43,821 bases of DNA from JAOABV01 sp039801465 (GCA_039801465.1 JBDRUT010000014.1:1-43821); one strand, 5' to 3'. Positions 1 to 8,254 are shown, counted from the stretch's first letter. Program-made: numbers and translations. The notes: generated by a model not told the origin, from the sequence alone.

Positions 1-123
1 GTCCAATTACTCAAAGAGGTTGATGTCTTAGTTAACAAATGGCATGCTCGTTCATTAGATAAAGACATCTTAGAGCGTATTCGTAATACTGTCTTCACCT
101 TAACTGCACCTGCTCAGAATTAA
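1..123 (+). CDS. C-terminal fragment of unknown protein
   Basis: Frame 1 is open from the window edge to a TAA at 121-123 and gives the last 40 residues of a protein (ends LTAPAQN). The piece is polar and helical-looking (LLKEVDVLVNKW), without membrane segment or motif I recognise. It is followed 26 nt later by a perfect hairpin, which supports its being the true end of a transcribed gene. The product cannot be named from this fragment. Confidence 0.55.
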   Translation, partial: VQLLKEVDVLVNKWHARSLDKDILERIRNTVFTLTAPAQN

Positions 124-149
124 TCACTTAAAGCACTAATCGGGCAAAT

Positions 150-180
150 CCAGATGGGAAATACTACCTTTCCCATCTGG
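150..180 (+). terminator. Perfect hairpin after the partial gene
   Basis: The arms CCAGATGGGAAA (150-161) and TTTCCCATCTGG (169-180) are perfectly complementary over 12 bp with a 7-nt loop. The following bases are AT-rich (ATATATTATCTT) rather than a pure T tract, so it is a probable but not ideal intrinsic terminator of the partial gene. Confidence 0.6.
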
Positions 181-185
181 ATATA

Positions 186-340
186 TTATCTTAATTCACT
201 GAACTTCTTGTTTATTTCCTCCCTTAACTCTTGACCCGCATTTTGAAAAACATCTAATAAATCTGCATAATTTTTTTCCACCTCGGACTAAATAATAGGT
301 AAATTTAGCTATTGAAATTTTTCGTGTTCGAGTAGTGGTT
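186..340 (-). pseudogene. Remnant of an unknown coding sequence
   Basis: On the reverse strand a coding-like stretch can be stitched from two frames: a segment reading EVEKNYADLLDVF joins, after a shift in a run of T/A near 245-265, to QNAGQELREEINKKFSELR and a TAA at 186-188. An upstream part around 290-340 reads RTRKISIAKFTYYL. The pieces look like the end of one helical, charged protein but no frame is open across it. I do not recognise the family; it may be the tail of another gene lost together with the neighbouring GIY-YIG gene. Confidence 0.3.
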
Positions 341-366
341 GGATTTATTAATATTAATGATTAAAT

Positions 367-1029
367 CTATTTAGTTTTGACCTCTAAATCCGCTTCATTA
401 TAACCAAACCGCATTAAAAGTTTTTTTACAATTCTCATTATGTCTTTAGCGCTAAAATTACCTTAACAATAATAAGGCGAACCTTCTATTGTTACAGGGG
501 CCTAAGACTATCGGGATTCTTAGAAAAATATACTGCCTTCTTCCCTTAAAGTTGGGGTAAAATCTTTATGCTTTTCAATTATTTCTTGGCAAACTTTACA
601 GAGTACATCACGCCAGCTGTTTACTTCGTATTCTTTGTTAAAAAATCGTATAAATCTTGGCTTTCTAATTTGTAATAATCTATTCTTGATTTTCTCTCAA
701 GTCTGCGTTCGTCATTATTAGTAAAAAACAAATTTACATGTTCACGAAATTTTTGGTAGCTATCTTGTAAAAAAAATAAATGTTTCTCGGTCCCGTTGAA
801 ATGCATATTTTTCTGCTAATTTGTGGACACCCATTTCCGGTCTGCCGATTGATGGATTAATTTCCCATAAATCTAATATTTCGGCAGCTGGAATAGTTCG
901 TTGATATTGTCGTAATGTAGAATCTATATCCATAGTTTGTCCAATTTTTATACGGCTAACTTGTATGCCAGTAGTAATAGATGATTCAATTTTTATTGCA
1001 TAGATTAATGTTTTTACTTGAGTGGACAT
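367..1029 (-). pseudogene. GIY-YIG (T5orf172-like) nuclease-family gene, multiply frameshifted
   Basis: The start ATG at 1027-1029 is preceded by a GGAGGG Shine-Dalgarno site. The first ~85 residues contain LIYAIKI, then RIKIGQT and an RQYQRTIPAAEILDLW segment, the pattern of T5orf172/GIY-YIG proteins. The frame breaks at an A8 run (769-776), again at an A6 run (640-645), near 538-548 and near 491-503, and meets an in-frame TAA at 463-465. When the frames are joined, the rest reads as one protein: SWRDVLCKVCQEIIEKH, then YFSKNPDSLRP, then GNFSAKDIMRIVKKLLMRFG, ending with TAG at 367-369. That C-terminal pattern (WR..L..VC..I, later N.SA.DI...V..L...FGY) is one I associate with small nuclease-linked proteins. 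At least four shifts and one nonsense codon mean a dead gene. It lies downstream of the HTH regulator on the same strand and was probably its operon partner. Confidence 0.6.
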
Positions 1030-1125
1030 AATCCCTCCAAGGAGCAATTATTTAACTGGTGTGTCATGTCTTTAGCTTCGTTTTGTTATATTTAATAACT
1101 GTTCCCTGTCAAGTTATATTATAAA

Positions 1126-1794
1126 TTATGCCTGCAGTTTAATTTCTTTCACCAGCTCTTTAATTTTCTCTAAAAGTTCGCGTTTTAGACCACGATTTTG
1201 CCAAACCAAAAGTCGCTCTTTTATCTTAGCATCAGATTTTGAAGATATGCCATACTTGTTTAATGCCCGATAACATTCCCGTGCAAATGCTTTGTAGAAT
1301 TGATTCACTATGCCTGGTTCTTCAGTATTACCCATAAGGATTGTGACATCTTGTTCAATCTGTTCAATTATTTGACGATGCCTTAAGAATTTAATCGCCA
1401 TCTCTTCTTGTTTTTCTAATGTCAATGGCTTGATATCCTGCTTTTGGCTGAATTTAGTCTTAATGCTATGGGTATATTTAGCAACATCTCGGTCAATCTT
1501 TTGACGATATTTAGGAATCTCAACTTGCCGCATAATCTTATTATGATTCAAACTGAATTGAATTGCGGACAGGTCACCAAAAAACTTACTCCAAGCATAG
1601 TTGCATACACTCAGATAATCAAGAATGGTCTTAAGCGTCGGATTTTTAATCCGACCGGCTTCAAGTTGAGCAATAAAACTTTGAGCAGAACTTGGGCTAA
1701 TTCCCATTCTTATGCCAACCTCTCTTTGAGATAATTTACTCTCTTTCCTAATCTTTTTAAGTTTTTCTGCCATATCTTTAGTAAAGGTAAACAT
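1126..1794 (-). CDS. XRE-family HTH transcriptional regulator with long C-terminal domain
   Basis: Predicted DNA-binding repressor of 222 residues. Residues about 10-65 form a Cro/CI-type helix-turn-helix (LKKIRKESKLSQREVGIRMG, then PSSAQSFIAQLEAGRI). The remaining ~155 residues are highly charged and helical with no motif I can name; they could bind a partner or dimerise. The ATG at 1792-1794 sits 5 nt after a TAATAT box, so the mRNA is probably leaderless, and a perfect palindrome lies between the -35 and -10 boxes, fitting autorepression. The next gene downstream on this strand, 97 nt away, is the GIY-YIG wreck at 367-1029; the regulator itself is intact. The target of regulation is inferred, not shown. 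Confidence 0.8.
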   Translation of the reverse strand: MFTFTKDMAEKLKKIRKESKLSQREVGIRMGISPSSAQSFIAQLEAGRIKNPTLKTILDYLSVCNYAWSKFFGDLSAIQFSLNHNKIMRQVEIPKYRQKIDRDVAKYTHSIKTKFSQKQDIKPLTLEKQEEMAIKFLRHRQIIEQIEQDVTILMGNTEEPGIVNQFYKAFARECYRALNKYGISSKSDAKIKERLLVWQNRGLKRELLEKIKELVKEIKLQA

Positions 1795-1799
1795 AAAAT

Positions 1800-1828
1800 A
1801 TATTAGTTATAACTAATGTCTCAGTCAA
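1800..1828 (-). promoter_or_regulatory. Promoter and palindromic operator of the XRE regulator
   Basis: On the reverse strand TTGACT (1823-1828) and TAATAT (1800-1805) are separated by 17 nt. The spacer and -10 box contain the perfect 16-bp palindrome ATTAGTTATAACTAAT (1802-1817). A palindrome in this position would let a dimeric repressor block RNA polymerase, so autoregulation is likely. Confidence 0.65.
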
Positions 1829-1896
1829 GCCAATTTTTGAGATAAGTTATTGGTTTTCTTAAGATTATCTAATTTGGCTTAAATAGGGGGTACAAT

Positions 1897-2112
1897 TTCC
1901 CCAGTAGCCCCTGAGTAGCTGTGGAAGTTGCTCTGAAAGTTGCTTTGGGTATAGCTTCAGGAGTTGCTTTTGGAATTGCTTTGGGAGCAGATATTGGAGC
2001 AACTCAAGGTATAGTTTTGAGTGTAGATATGAGAGTTATTGTCGGATATGTTCAGGAAGCAGTTCAGGGAGCAGTTGTCAGAGCAATTGGGAGAGTAATT
2101 CAGGAAGCAATT
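1897..2112. repeat. 12-bp-period degenerate minisatellite (array 1)
   Basis: From 1921 to 2112 the sequence falls into sixteen consecutive 12-bp units without a single indel; examples are CAGGAGCAGTT-like units such as CAGGAAGCAGTT (2053), CAGGGAGCAGTT (2065) and CAGGAAGCAATT (2101). The consensus is roughly NNN-GGA-GYA-RTT. Units at 1909 and, after an 11-bp step, about 1898 extend it to the left. Because 12 is a multiple of 3, one frame stays open and encodes a tetrapeptide repeat of the type VAxG. I see no start site, signal peptide or coding context that would make this a gene. Confidence 0.8.
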
Positions 2113-2377
2113 TACTCATATAAAACTGAAATATTTCTTTCTGCTCACGATTGCGATAGAAAAAGAATATGTCATTCTCTAACTTAATAAAATTTGCCAA
2201 AAGACCTGCCAATATCTCAGTCCAATTAAAACACCAATAATTTAGATTCTTTTAGTTGGTAAATTTCCGTATCGCTGATATATTGATGAAGAACTTTTAT
2301 GCGTGTATATTTGAATAAAAAAATTTTCATATTGTTAGACTGTGATTAAATGTGGTAAAAAAAGATAATAGTAATTC
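2113..2377. other. Intergenic region without recognised gene
   Basis: AT-rich spacer between the 12-bp array and the trmI promoter. No ORF with coding character, no strong hairpin and no known RNA element was seen. Confidence 0.6.
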
Positions 2378-2405
2378 TTGACTTCTGAATTTTACAGCAT
2401 AGAAT
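2378..2405 (+). promoter_or_regulatory. trmI operon promoter
   Basis: TTGACT (2378-2383), 16-nt spacer, TAGAAT (2400-2405). The trmI ATG begins 7 nt later with no Shine-Dalgarno site, implying a leaderless transcript. Confidence 0.6.
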
Positions 2406-2412
2406 ACAAAGT

Positions 2413-3201
2413 ATGTTAAAAGTTGGAGATTTGGTTTTATTTTATCATAATGAGCGAGCAAAATATCTGATTGCGCTTCAGGAAAAGGGACATTTTTCCA
2501 CTCATAAGGGGAATATTAGTTTTGATGAAGTCTTACAAAAAGATTTCGGCGATGTTATTAATACTCACACCGGCACGCCATTTTATATTTTAAGGCCAAC
2601 TTTGGCTGATTTGTCAATAAAAGTCAAAAGGACAACAACGATTGTCTATCCGAAAGACGCGGGTCTGATGCTACTTAAAAGTTTTGTTTATCCTGGAGCA
2701 CAGGTGATTGAAGCGGGCACTGGAAGTGGCGCCTTGACGGCAATACTCGCAACTTTTGTTCAACCTAATGGCAAAGTATATTCTTATGAAGCACGACAAG
2801 ATTTTTCTGATAACGCCCAAGAGAATTTGAAACGATTAGGTTTAGATAGATATGTTGAGTTCTATGTTCGGGATGTGGAAAGACAAGGATTTGCCCAAAA
2901 AGATGTTGATGCGGTTTTTATTGATTTACCCGAGCCATGGATTGCAATTAAACCGGCTTATGAAGCACTAAAAGGCGGACATTCATTTTGTTCTTTGAGT
3001 CCTAATATGGAACAAGTAAGAAAGACCAAAGCGGTTTTAGAATTAGAAGGTTTTGTTAGGATCAAGGTGGTTGAGATTTTAGAGCGTGAGTTATTAGTGC
3101 GTATTACTGGCACCAGGCCAACAGAACGGATGATTTCACATACTGCATATCTGGTATTTGCCCAAAAAGGACAAAAACCAACAATAAGTAGTGAATTGTG
3201 A
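2413..3201 (+). CDS. trmI: tRNA (adenine-N1-)-methyltransferase TrmI
   Basis: S-adenosylmethionine-dependent enzyme that makes m1A58 in the T-loop of tRNA, in the cytoplasm. The 262-residue length is normal for bacterial/archaeal TrmI. An N-terminal beta domain (GDLVLFYHNERAKYLI) precedes a Rossmann methyltransferase domain with the SAM loop EAGTGSG at residues 100-106, the acidic strand YSYEARQDF around 124-131, and the family signature FIDLPEPW at 169-176. The start is fixed by the promoter 7 nt upstream. The next gene, a substrate-binding lipoprotein, starts 9 nt after the stop, so trmI probably heads the transporter operon, although the functions are unrelated. m1A58 is typical of thermophiles but not restricted to them. 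Confidence 0.93.
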   Translation: MLKVGDLVLFYHNERAKYLIALQEKGHFSTHKGNISFDEVLQKDFGDVINTHTGTPFYILRPTLADLSIKVKRTTTIVYPKDAGLMLLKSFVYPGAQVIEAGTGSGALTAILATFVQPNGKVYSYEARQDFSDNAQENLKRLGLDRYVEFYVRDVERQGFAQKDVDAVFIDLPEPWIAIKPAYEALKGGHSFCSLSPNMEQVRKTKAVLELEGFVRIKVVEILERELLVRITGTRPTERMISHTAYLVFAQKGQKPTISSEL

Positions 3202-3210
3202 TGGTGAAAA

Positions 3211-4122
3211 ATGGAAAAAAATCAAACATCTAAAATTATAAAAGACATATCAAAATGTAAAAAGAATTCTATTTACAATTTAGTTTTCATTTTGATATTT
3301 GTTATTTGCTTTTTGGCTTTGATTGGCTGTTCAAAGCCCAAAAATACAGTTACTGCTAAGCGCATTATTTCTTTGGTTCCAAGTGTAACTGAGATTATTT
3401 ATGCTTTAGGTCGAGATAGTCTTTTAGTTGGTAATACCATCTATTGCGATTTTCCTGAAGCCGCAAAAAATATTTATAAAGTAGGCGATTTTTCTAATCC
3501 TTCTTTAGAAAAAATTCTAAAAAGAAAACCGACCTTGGTATTTGCAACCCTGCCCGAACAAAAAAATATTGTTGAGCAACTGAAAAAGTATAAAATACAG
3601 GTTTTTTGTAGTAGACCAAATTCTGTCAACAATTTGTTTCAGGAGATGATAGAAATTAGTAAATTAGTTGACGCTGAAGAGCAGGGTAATATTTTAGTTT
3701 CCGCTCTTAAAGAGAGATTGATTGCGATTGCGAATAAAAATAATGTAGTTGATTCGCCCAAGGTCTATATTGAAATTGCCGGAACGCCAATAATGACGGT
3801 TGGCAATCTTTCTTATATTAATGATTTGGTTCGTTATGCGGGCGCGATTAATGTCTTTGCTGATGTCTCCAAAGAATATTTTGTGACTAATAGCGAAGAA
3901 CTGATAAAAAGAAATCCGGATATTATCTTGATATTGCATCCATCAGCAACAAAATCTCAAGTGAGAAAGAGAATTGGTTGGTCTGAAATTACGGCAATTA
4001 AGAAGAATCGTGTTTATACTGAGTTAAATCCTGATTATTTTTTCCGACCCGGACCAAGGTTTATTTTAGCAGTAGAGGAATTAGCCAAAATTGTCTATTC
4101 AATTACAAAGAAAAGAAAATAA
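3211..4122 (+). CDS. ABC transporter substrate-binding lipoprotein (BtuF/FeuA-like)
   Basis: Extracytoplasmic binding protein that hands its ligand to the permease encoded next door. The N-terminus has a basic, unusually long n-region, a hydrophobic segment and a lipobox LALIGC with the lipidated Cys at residue 40. The mature part starts with RIISLVPSVTEIIYALG, the hallmark of the helical-backbone (TroA-like, cluster A-II) family that binds cobalamin, haem and siderophores, and ends with a typical RPGPRFILAVEELAKI segment. It is followed by FecCD-type permease and ATPase genes, so it is one component of a three-gene importer. The ligand cannot be decided from sequence; no cobalamin riboswitch was seen upstream. 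Confidence 0.88.
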   Translation: MEKNQTSKIIKDISKCKKNSIYNLVFILIFVICFLALIGCSKPKNTVTAKRIISLVPSVTEIIYALGRDSLLVGNTIYCDFPEAAKNIYKVGDFSNPSLEKILKRKPTLVFATLPEQKNIVEQLKKYKIQVFCSRPNSVNNLFQEMIEISKLVDAEEQGNILVSALKERLIAIANKNNVVDSPKVYIEIAGTPIMTVGNLSYINDLVRYAGAINVFADVSKEYFVTNSEELIKRNPDIILILHPSATKSQVRKRIGWSEITAIKKNRVYTELNPDYFFRPGPRFILAVEELAKIVYSITKKRK

Positions 4123-4179
4123 GAACTTGAAAGAAAATTTAATAATCAAATAGTTGTGCAATAGTTTTCTTCATTAAAA

Positions 4180-5121
4180 GTGAAAAAAATATCTTCAACA
4201 ATTTTTCTTATATTTCTACTTGTCATTGCGATTGTTGTCTCTTTTGGTCTTGGTCCAACCGGTTTTTCGCTTGCTGATTTGAAAATTCCTTTAGAGATAC
4301 GTTTGCCGAGGATTGTTTTAGGAATTTTTGCCGGTGGTATTCTATCATTGGTCGGTGCGGTTTTACAAGGACTATTACAAAATCCTTTAGTTGACCCCTA
4401 TACTTTAGGTATTGCCAGTGGTGCTAGTTTTGGCTCGGTAATTGGATACTTATTTGGTCGATTGGGTATTTTTACAGTGCCGGTGTTTGCTTTTGTTGGT
4501 GCTCTGATAACAATGTTTTTAGTTTATAACTTGGCATCAGTCAGAGGAAAGATTACTAAGATAAGTTTAGTGTTAGCCGGTGTGATTATGAGTTTTCTTT
4601 TTTCAGGACTGGTAATGCTCTTTATGGTCTTAACGAGAAAACAGCTTCCAGAAATTATCTATTTACTTATGGGTCGTTTGAATTTGGTATTCACAACTGA
4701 ATTATTAATTTCATTCATTATTGTTGTGGTCTTAACAATACCTGTAACTGTCTATTTATTTAGCAAATGGCGGTCATTAAATGTATTGTCAATGAATGAG
4801 GAAGTTGCAGAAAGTTTAGGTATTGATACTCAGAAATTAACTCGTAATATTTTTATTGCATCTTCTTTTTTGATTGCGTTGGTCGTATCTTTTACTGGTG
4901 CAATTAGTTTTATTGGCTTGTGCGTTCCGCATATTATTAGATTGATTTATGGTCCAGACCATTATAAAGTTTTACCATTATCATTTTTACTCGGAGCAAG
5001 CATCCTAATCTATACGGATTTAATTGCACGAAGTATTGCTCCAATTGAACTACCAATTAGTGTGATTACTGCTTTATTTGGAGTGCCGTTTTTTATTTAC
5101 CTCTTGAAAAAGAAACTATGA
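4180..5121 (+). CDS. FecCD/BtuC-type ABC transporter permease
   Basis: Inner-membrane subunit that forms the translocation path for a metal chelate or cobalamin. It begins with GTG at 4180; about nine or ten hydrophobic segments span the 313 residues. Conserved stretches include LLQNPLVDPYTLGIASGASFG, the cytoplasmic coupling region NEEVAESLGID, and GAISFIGLCVPHIIRL, all typical of BtuC/FecC/FhuB. The stop overlaps the ATPase start in an ATGA, so the two are translationally coupled. The 57-nt gap before it still fits one operon with the binding protein. Confidence 0.9.
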   Translation: MKKISSTIFLIFLLVIAIVVSFGLGPTGFSLADLKIPLEIRLPRIVLGIFAGGILSLVGAVLQGLLQNPLVDPYTLGIASGASFGSVIGYLFGRLGIFTVPVFAFVGALITMFLVYNLASVRGKITKISLVLAGVIMSFLFSGLVMLFMVLTRKQLPEIIYLLMGRLNLVFTTELLISFIIVVVLTIPVTVYLFSKWRSLNVLSMNEEVAESLGIDTQKLTRNIFIASSFLIALVVSFTGAISFIGLCVPHIIRLIYGPDHYKVLPLSFLLGASILIYTDLIARSIAPIELPISVITALFGVPFFIYLLKKKL

Positions 5122-5891
5122 ATGCGATTGAAATTAAAGAGATTGTTTTTGGTTATAATGAACAGAATGTCTTAAGCAATATTTCGGTTCAGATTGAACA
5201 AGGCGAGTTCTTTGGTATTATTGGACCAAATGGTGCAGGTAAAACAACTCTATTAAAATTAATTGCTGGTTTGTTAAAGCCATATTCAGGAACAATCAAA
5301 ATCTTTGGTGAACCAATACATTCTTTGCCATTGAATAAACGGGCTAAATTATTAAGTTATGTACCACAAGAAAATTTTTTCTATTTTAACTTTTCTGTAT
5401 TAGACATTGTGCTTATGGGCAGACATCCTTATCTGAAACCAATGGAAAGACCAAAAAAAATTGATATTGAAAAAGCAATTGAAGCATTGAACTTGACCGA
5501 TGCATTGGAATTAAAAGACCGAAATATTATGGAAATTTCTTCTGGTGAAAGGCAACGAGTCGTTTTAGCCCGGGCATTGGCGTCGGAACCGAAAATTCTC
5601 CTTTTAGATGAACCAACATCGTATTTGGATATTACTCATCAAATTGAGATTATTAAAATACTAAAAAGACTCAATCAGCAAGGACTGACAATTATTTTTT
5701 TATCACATGATATTAACATAACGAATCTCGTGTGTAATCGGATATTGCTACTTAATCAAGGCTCAATGGTTATTTGTGATGAACCATCAAAAGTCATTGT
5801 TGATGAGATAGTTCAAAGAGTTTATAACCTATCACCATATATTATTGAACATCCTGTAACTAAAAAGCCACAGATAATACTTCCAGGCTAA
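5118..5891 (+). CDS. ABC transporter ATP-binding protein (BtuD/FecE-like)
   Basis: Cytoplasmic ATPase that powers the importer encoded by the two preceding genes. Walker A GPNGAGKT is at residues 36-43, the Q-loop at VPQENFF, the signature motif as SSGERQRVVLARAL, Walker B as ILLLDEPTSYLDI, and the H-loop His in LSHDINI. The 257-residue length is standard. It starts inside the ATGA overlap with the permease. The membrane methyltransferase starts 3 nt after its stop and is likely co-translated. Confidence 0.93.
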   Translation: MNAIEIKEIVFGYNEQNVLSNISVQIEQGEFFGIIGPNGAGKTTLLKLIAGLLKPYSGTIKIFGEPIHSLPLNKRAKLLSYVPQENFFYFNFSVLDIVLMGRHPYLKPMERPKKIDIEKAIEALNLTDALELKDRNIMEISSGERQRVVLARALASEPKILLLDEPTSYLDITHQIEIIKILKRLNQQGLTIIFLSHDINITNLVCNRILLLNQGSMVICDEPSKVIVDEIVQRVYNLSPYIIEHPVTKKPQIILPG

Positions 5892-5894
5892 TTA

Positions 5895-6419
5895 ATGGGC
5901 AATTTTCTTTATCGCTATCGTGGCATTATCGGTTTTGTCGCCTTTGTAATAGTTTATTTCTTTGCAACTCCAGAATATAAATCTATTTTTTTCTCAATTC
6001 CTTTGTTGTTAGTTGGATTAGCAATTAGAGTATGGGCAATTGGATATATCGGCAAATATGCTCGGTCTAAAGATATTTCAGCTCAGGTGCTCATTAGTGC
6101 AGGTCCGTACAGATTAATTAAACATCCGCTGTATCTGGGAAACTTTTTTTTAGTATCAGGTATTTTGATAGCAATGTCACCAAAATTTATAATTTCGTTA
6201 ATTGTTTTAGTTCTTTTCAGGATTGAATATTCTTTGATTAGCAAAACTGAAGAAAAATATTTGAATAATAGATTTAGGAATGCACAGTGTATCACCGAGC
6301 ATAGTGAATCTATTTCAAATCAAAAATTCAATTGGCGGAATGTATTATTTGAAATCAATACAATAACTATTATTGTCTTAATATATGGACTTATTATATT
6401 AAAGATATATTGGCGATAA
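5895..6419 (+). CDS. Isoprenylcysteine carboxyl methyltransferase/PEMT-like membrane protein
   Basis: Integral membrane protein of 174 residues with four or five hydrophobic segments. The core GPYRLIKHPLYLGNFFLVSG followed by the downstream KTEEKYLNNRF is the SAM-binding signature shared by isoprenylcysteine carboxyl methyltransferases and phospholipid N-methyltransferases. Bacterial members mostly have unknown substrates, often small lipids or chelators. It is the last gene of the trmI-importer operon (3-nt gap). A role in modifying the transported compound or a membrane lipid would be a guess. Confidence 0.75.
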   Translation: MGNFLYRYRGIIGFVAFVIVYFFATPEYKSIFFSIPLLLVGLAIRVWAIGYIGKYARSKDISAQVLISAGPYRLIKHPLYLGNFFLVSGILIAMSPKFIISLIVLVLFRIEYSLISKTEEKYLNNRFRNAQCITEHSESISNQKFNWRNVLFEINTITIIVLIYGLIILKIYWR

Positions 6420-6496
6420 GTTTTGAAAGATGATAAACGAACGATAGGTTAATTATTTTATTGTGATAAATTTTTTTGAGCGGTAATAGAAATGGC

Positions 6497-8140
6497 TTAA
6501 AGATTTTTCATTGGGATTTTAATATTATATTTTTCTGCGGTCTTGATGGCTAATTCATATCCCGCATCAGCATGGCGGGCAACACCGATTCCTGGGTCGT
6601 TAGTTAGAACTCGCTGTAATCTTTCATCCATTTCTTTTGTACCATCACAAACGATGACTTGACCAGCATGAATTGAGTATCCAATGCCGACACCACCGCC
6701 ATGATGTACTGAGACCCAAGAAGCACCAGATGCGACATTTAACATTGCATTTAAGATAGGCCAGTCAGCGATTGCATCAGAGCCATCAAGCATTTTTTCA
6801 GTTTCCCGATTAGGCGAAGCAACTGAACCTGAATCAAGATGGTCTCGACCAATTACAATTGGTGCTGATATTTTATTTTCTCTTACAAGTTTATTCATTG
6901 CTAAGCCCATTTTATCTCTTTCACCATAACCAAGCCAACAGATTCGAGCCGGTAATCCCTGAAATGGAATCTTTTCTTGGGCCAAATTAATCCATCGTTT
7001 GAGTGACTCATTTTCTGGAAAAAGTTCTAAAACTAATTTATCGGTAACATAAATGTCTTGTTTATCACCAGATAATGCAACCCAACGGAAGGGTCCTTTG
7101 CCTTGACAGAATAGGGGACGGATGTATTCTAATACAAAGCCCGGAATATTATAAACATTTTTGACACCGGCTTTTTGGGCTTGAGCACGGATGTTGTTGC
7201 CATAATCAAAAGCAATTGCACCACGACTTTGCATCTCCAACATTGCTTCCATTTGTCGCGCCATCGATTCGTAAGACCGTTTTATATATTCCGCAGGATT
7301 TTTTCTTCGTAGTTCTAATGCTTTTTCCAGACTCATTTTCCCTGGAACATAACCATTCAATTCATCATGCGCTGAAGTCTGGTCAGTTAACACATCAGGA
7401 ATAATGCCTCTTTTTACTAATCCAGGATGAATATCCGAAGCGTTGCCGACTAATCCTATTGACAAAGGCTTTTTTTCTTTAATCGCATTATTTACTAATG
7501 TTAATGCTTCATCTAAATTAAAAGTCATGATATCGCAAAAACCTTGTTTAACTCGGCGTTCAATTTTTTGTGGGTCAACTTCAACATCTAAAATTACTCC
7601 TTCGTTCATCGTTACCGCTAATGGTTGTGCACCACTCATTCCACCCATTCCTGCGGTCAAAACCCACTTACCACGAAGAGTTCCACCAAAATGTTTGCGT
7701 GCGCATTCGGCAAATGTTTCATATGTGCCTTGAATGATGCCTTGAGTTCCAATATAAATCCAAGAACCTGCAGTCATCTGACCATACATAATTAAGTCCA
7801 GTGCTTCTAATTTTCGAAAATAATCCCAATTTGCCCAAGCAGGAACTAATAAAGAATTAGCAATTAAGACTCGCGGTGCATAGGGAAAGGTCTTAAAAAT
7901 GCCGACAGGTTTGCCGGATTGGATTAGTAGCGTTTCGTCGTTTTCTAAATTTTTTAGCGATTCAATAATTGCATTATAGCATTCCCAATTTCGCGCGGCT
8001 TTACCCGCACCACCATAAACAATAAGTTCTTCTGGTTTTTCGGCAACTTCAGCATCAAGATTGTTCATCAGCATTCTCATTGCTGCTTCTTGATGCCAGC
8101 TTTTACAGGTGAGTTCTTTTCCTCTTGGTGCTTTAATCAT
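6497..8140 (-). CDS. hutU: Urocanate hydratase HutU
   Basis: Converts urocanate to 4-imidazolone-5-propionate, the second step of histidine degradation, with a tightly bound NAD+. The 547-residue length matches the family. Conserved blocks are YGGAGKAARNWECY near the N-terminus, GMGGMSGAQPLAVTMNEG in the NAD region, RICWLGYGERDKMG carrying the active-site Cys, and SWVSVHHGGGVGIGYSIHAG. No other hut gene (hutH, hutI, hutG) lies in the window. The ATG at 8138-8140 is only 29 nt after the 3' end of the initiator tRNA on the same strand, so both may come from one transcript driven by the tRNA promoter. Confidence 0.95.
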   Translation of the reverse strand: MIKAPRGKELTCKSWHQEAAMRMLMNNLDAEVAEKPEELIVYGGAGKAARNWECYNAIIESLKNLENDETLLIQSGKPVGIFKTFPYAPRVLIANSLLVPAWANWDYFRKLEALDLIMYGQMTAGSWIYIGTQGIIQGTYETFAECARKHFGGTLRGKWVLTAGMGGMSGAQPLAVTMNEGVILDVEVDPQKIERRVKQGFCDIMTFNLDEALTLVNNAIKEKKPLSIGLVGNASDIHPGLVKRGIIPDVLTDQTSAHDELNGYVPGKMSLEKALELRRKNPAEYIKRSYESMARQMEAMLEMQSRGAIAFDYGNNIRAQAQKAGVKNVYNIPGFVLEYIRPLFCQGKGPFRWVALSGDKQDIYVTDKLVLELFPENESLKRWINLAQEKIPFQGLPARICWLGYGERDKMGLAMNKLVRENKISAPIVIGRDHLDSGSVASPNRETEKMLDGSDAIADWPILNAMLNVASGASWVSVHHGGGVGIGYSIHAGQVIVCDGTKEMDERLQRVLTNDPGIGVARHADAGYELAIKTAEKYNIKIPMKNL

Positions 8141-8169
8141 CTGTGTTTTGATATGATTTTTTATATTTT

Positions 8170-8246
8170 TGGTAGCGGGGGCTGGATTTGAACCAGCGAC
8201 CTTGAGGTTATGAGCCTCACGAGCTTCCAGGCTGCTCTACCCCGCA
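8170..8246 (-). tRNA. Initiator tRNA-fMet (anticodon CAU)
   Basis: A full cloverleaf is readable on the reverse strand: acceptor TGCGGGG/CCCCGCT, D-arm GAGC-AGCCTGGAA-GCTC, anticodon arm TGAGG-CTCATAA-CCTCA, T-arm GCTGG-TTCAAAT-CCAGC, discriminator A and an encoded CCA (8170-8172), 77 nt in all. The AGCCTGG D-loop, the A11:U24 pair and the lack of a base pair at 1-72 identify the initiator. The 1-72 mismatch here is U:U rather than the usual C:A, and the anticodon stem has only two of the customary three consecutive G:C pairs (A29:U41 replaces one). Confidence 0.95.
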
Positions 8247-8254
8247 GTATATTT

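Noticed and set aside
1921..2187. 88-codon forward ORF (GTG start) across the 12-bp array
   Set aside because: The open frame follows automatically from a period divisible by three; no Shine-Dalgarno site, no promoter and no known family.
2190..4180. Cobalamin riboswitch for the BtuFCD-like genes
   Set aside because: No B12-box-like sequence or large structured leader was seen; the operon appears to start from the trmI promoter with no leader.
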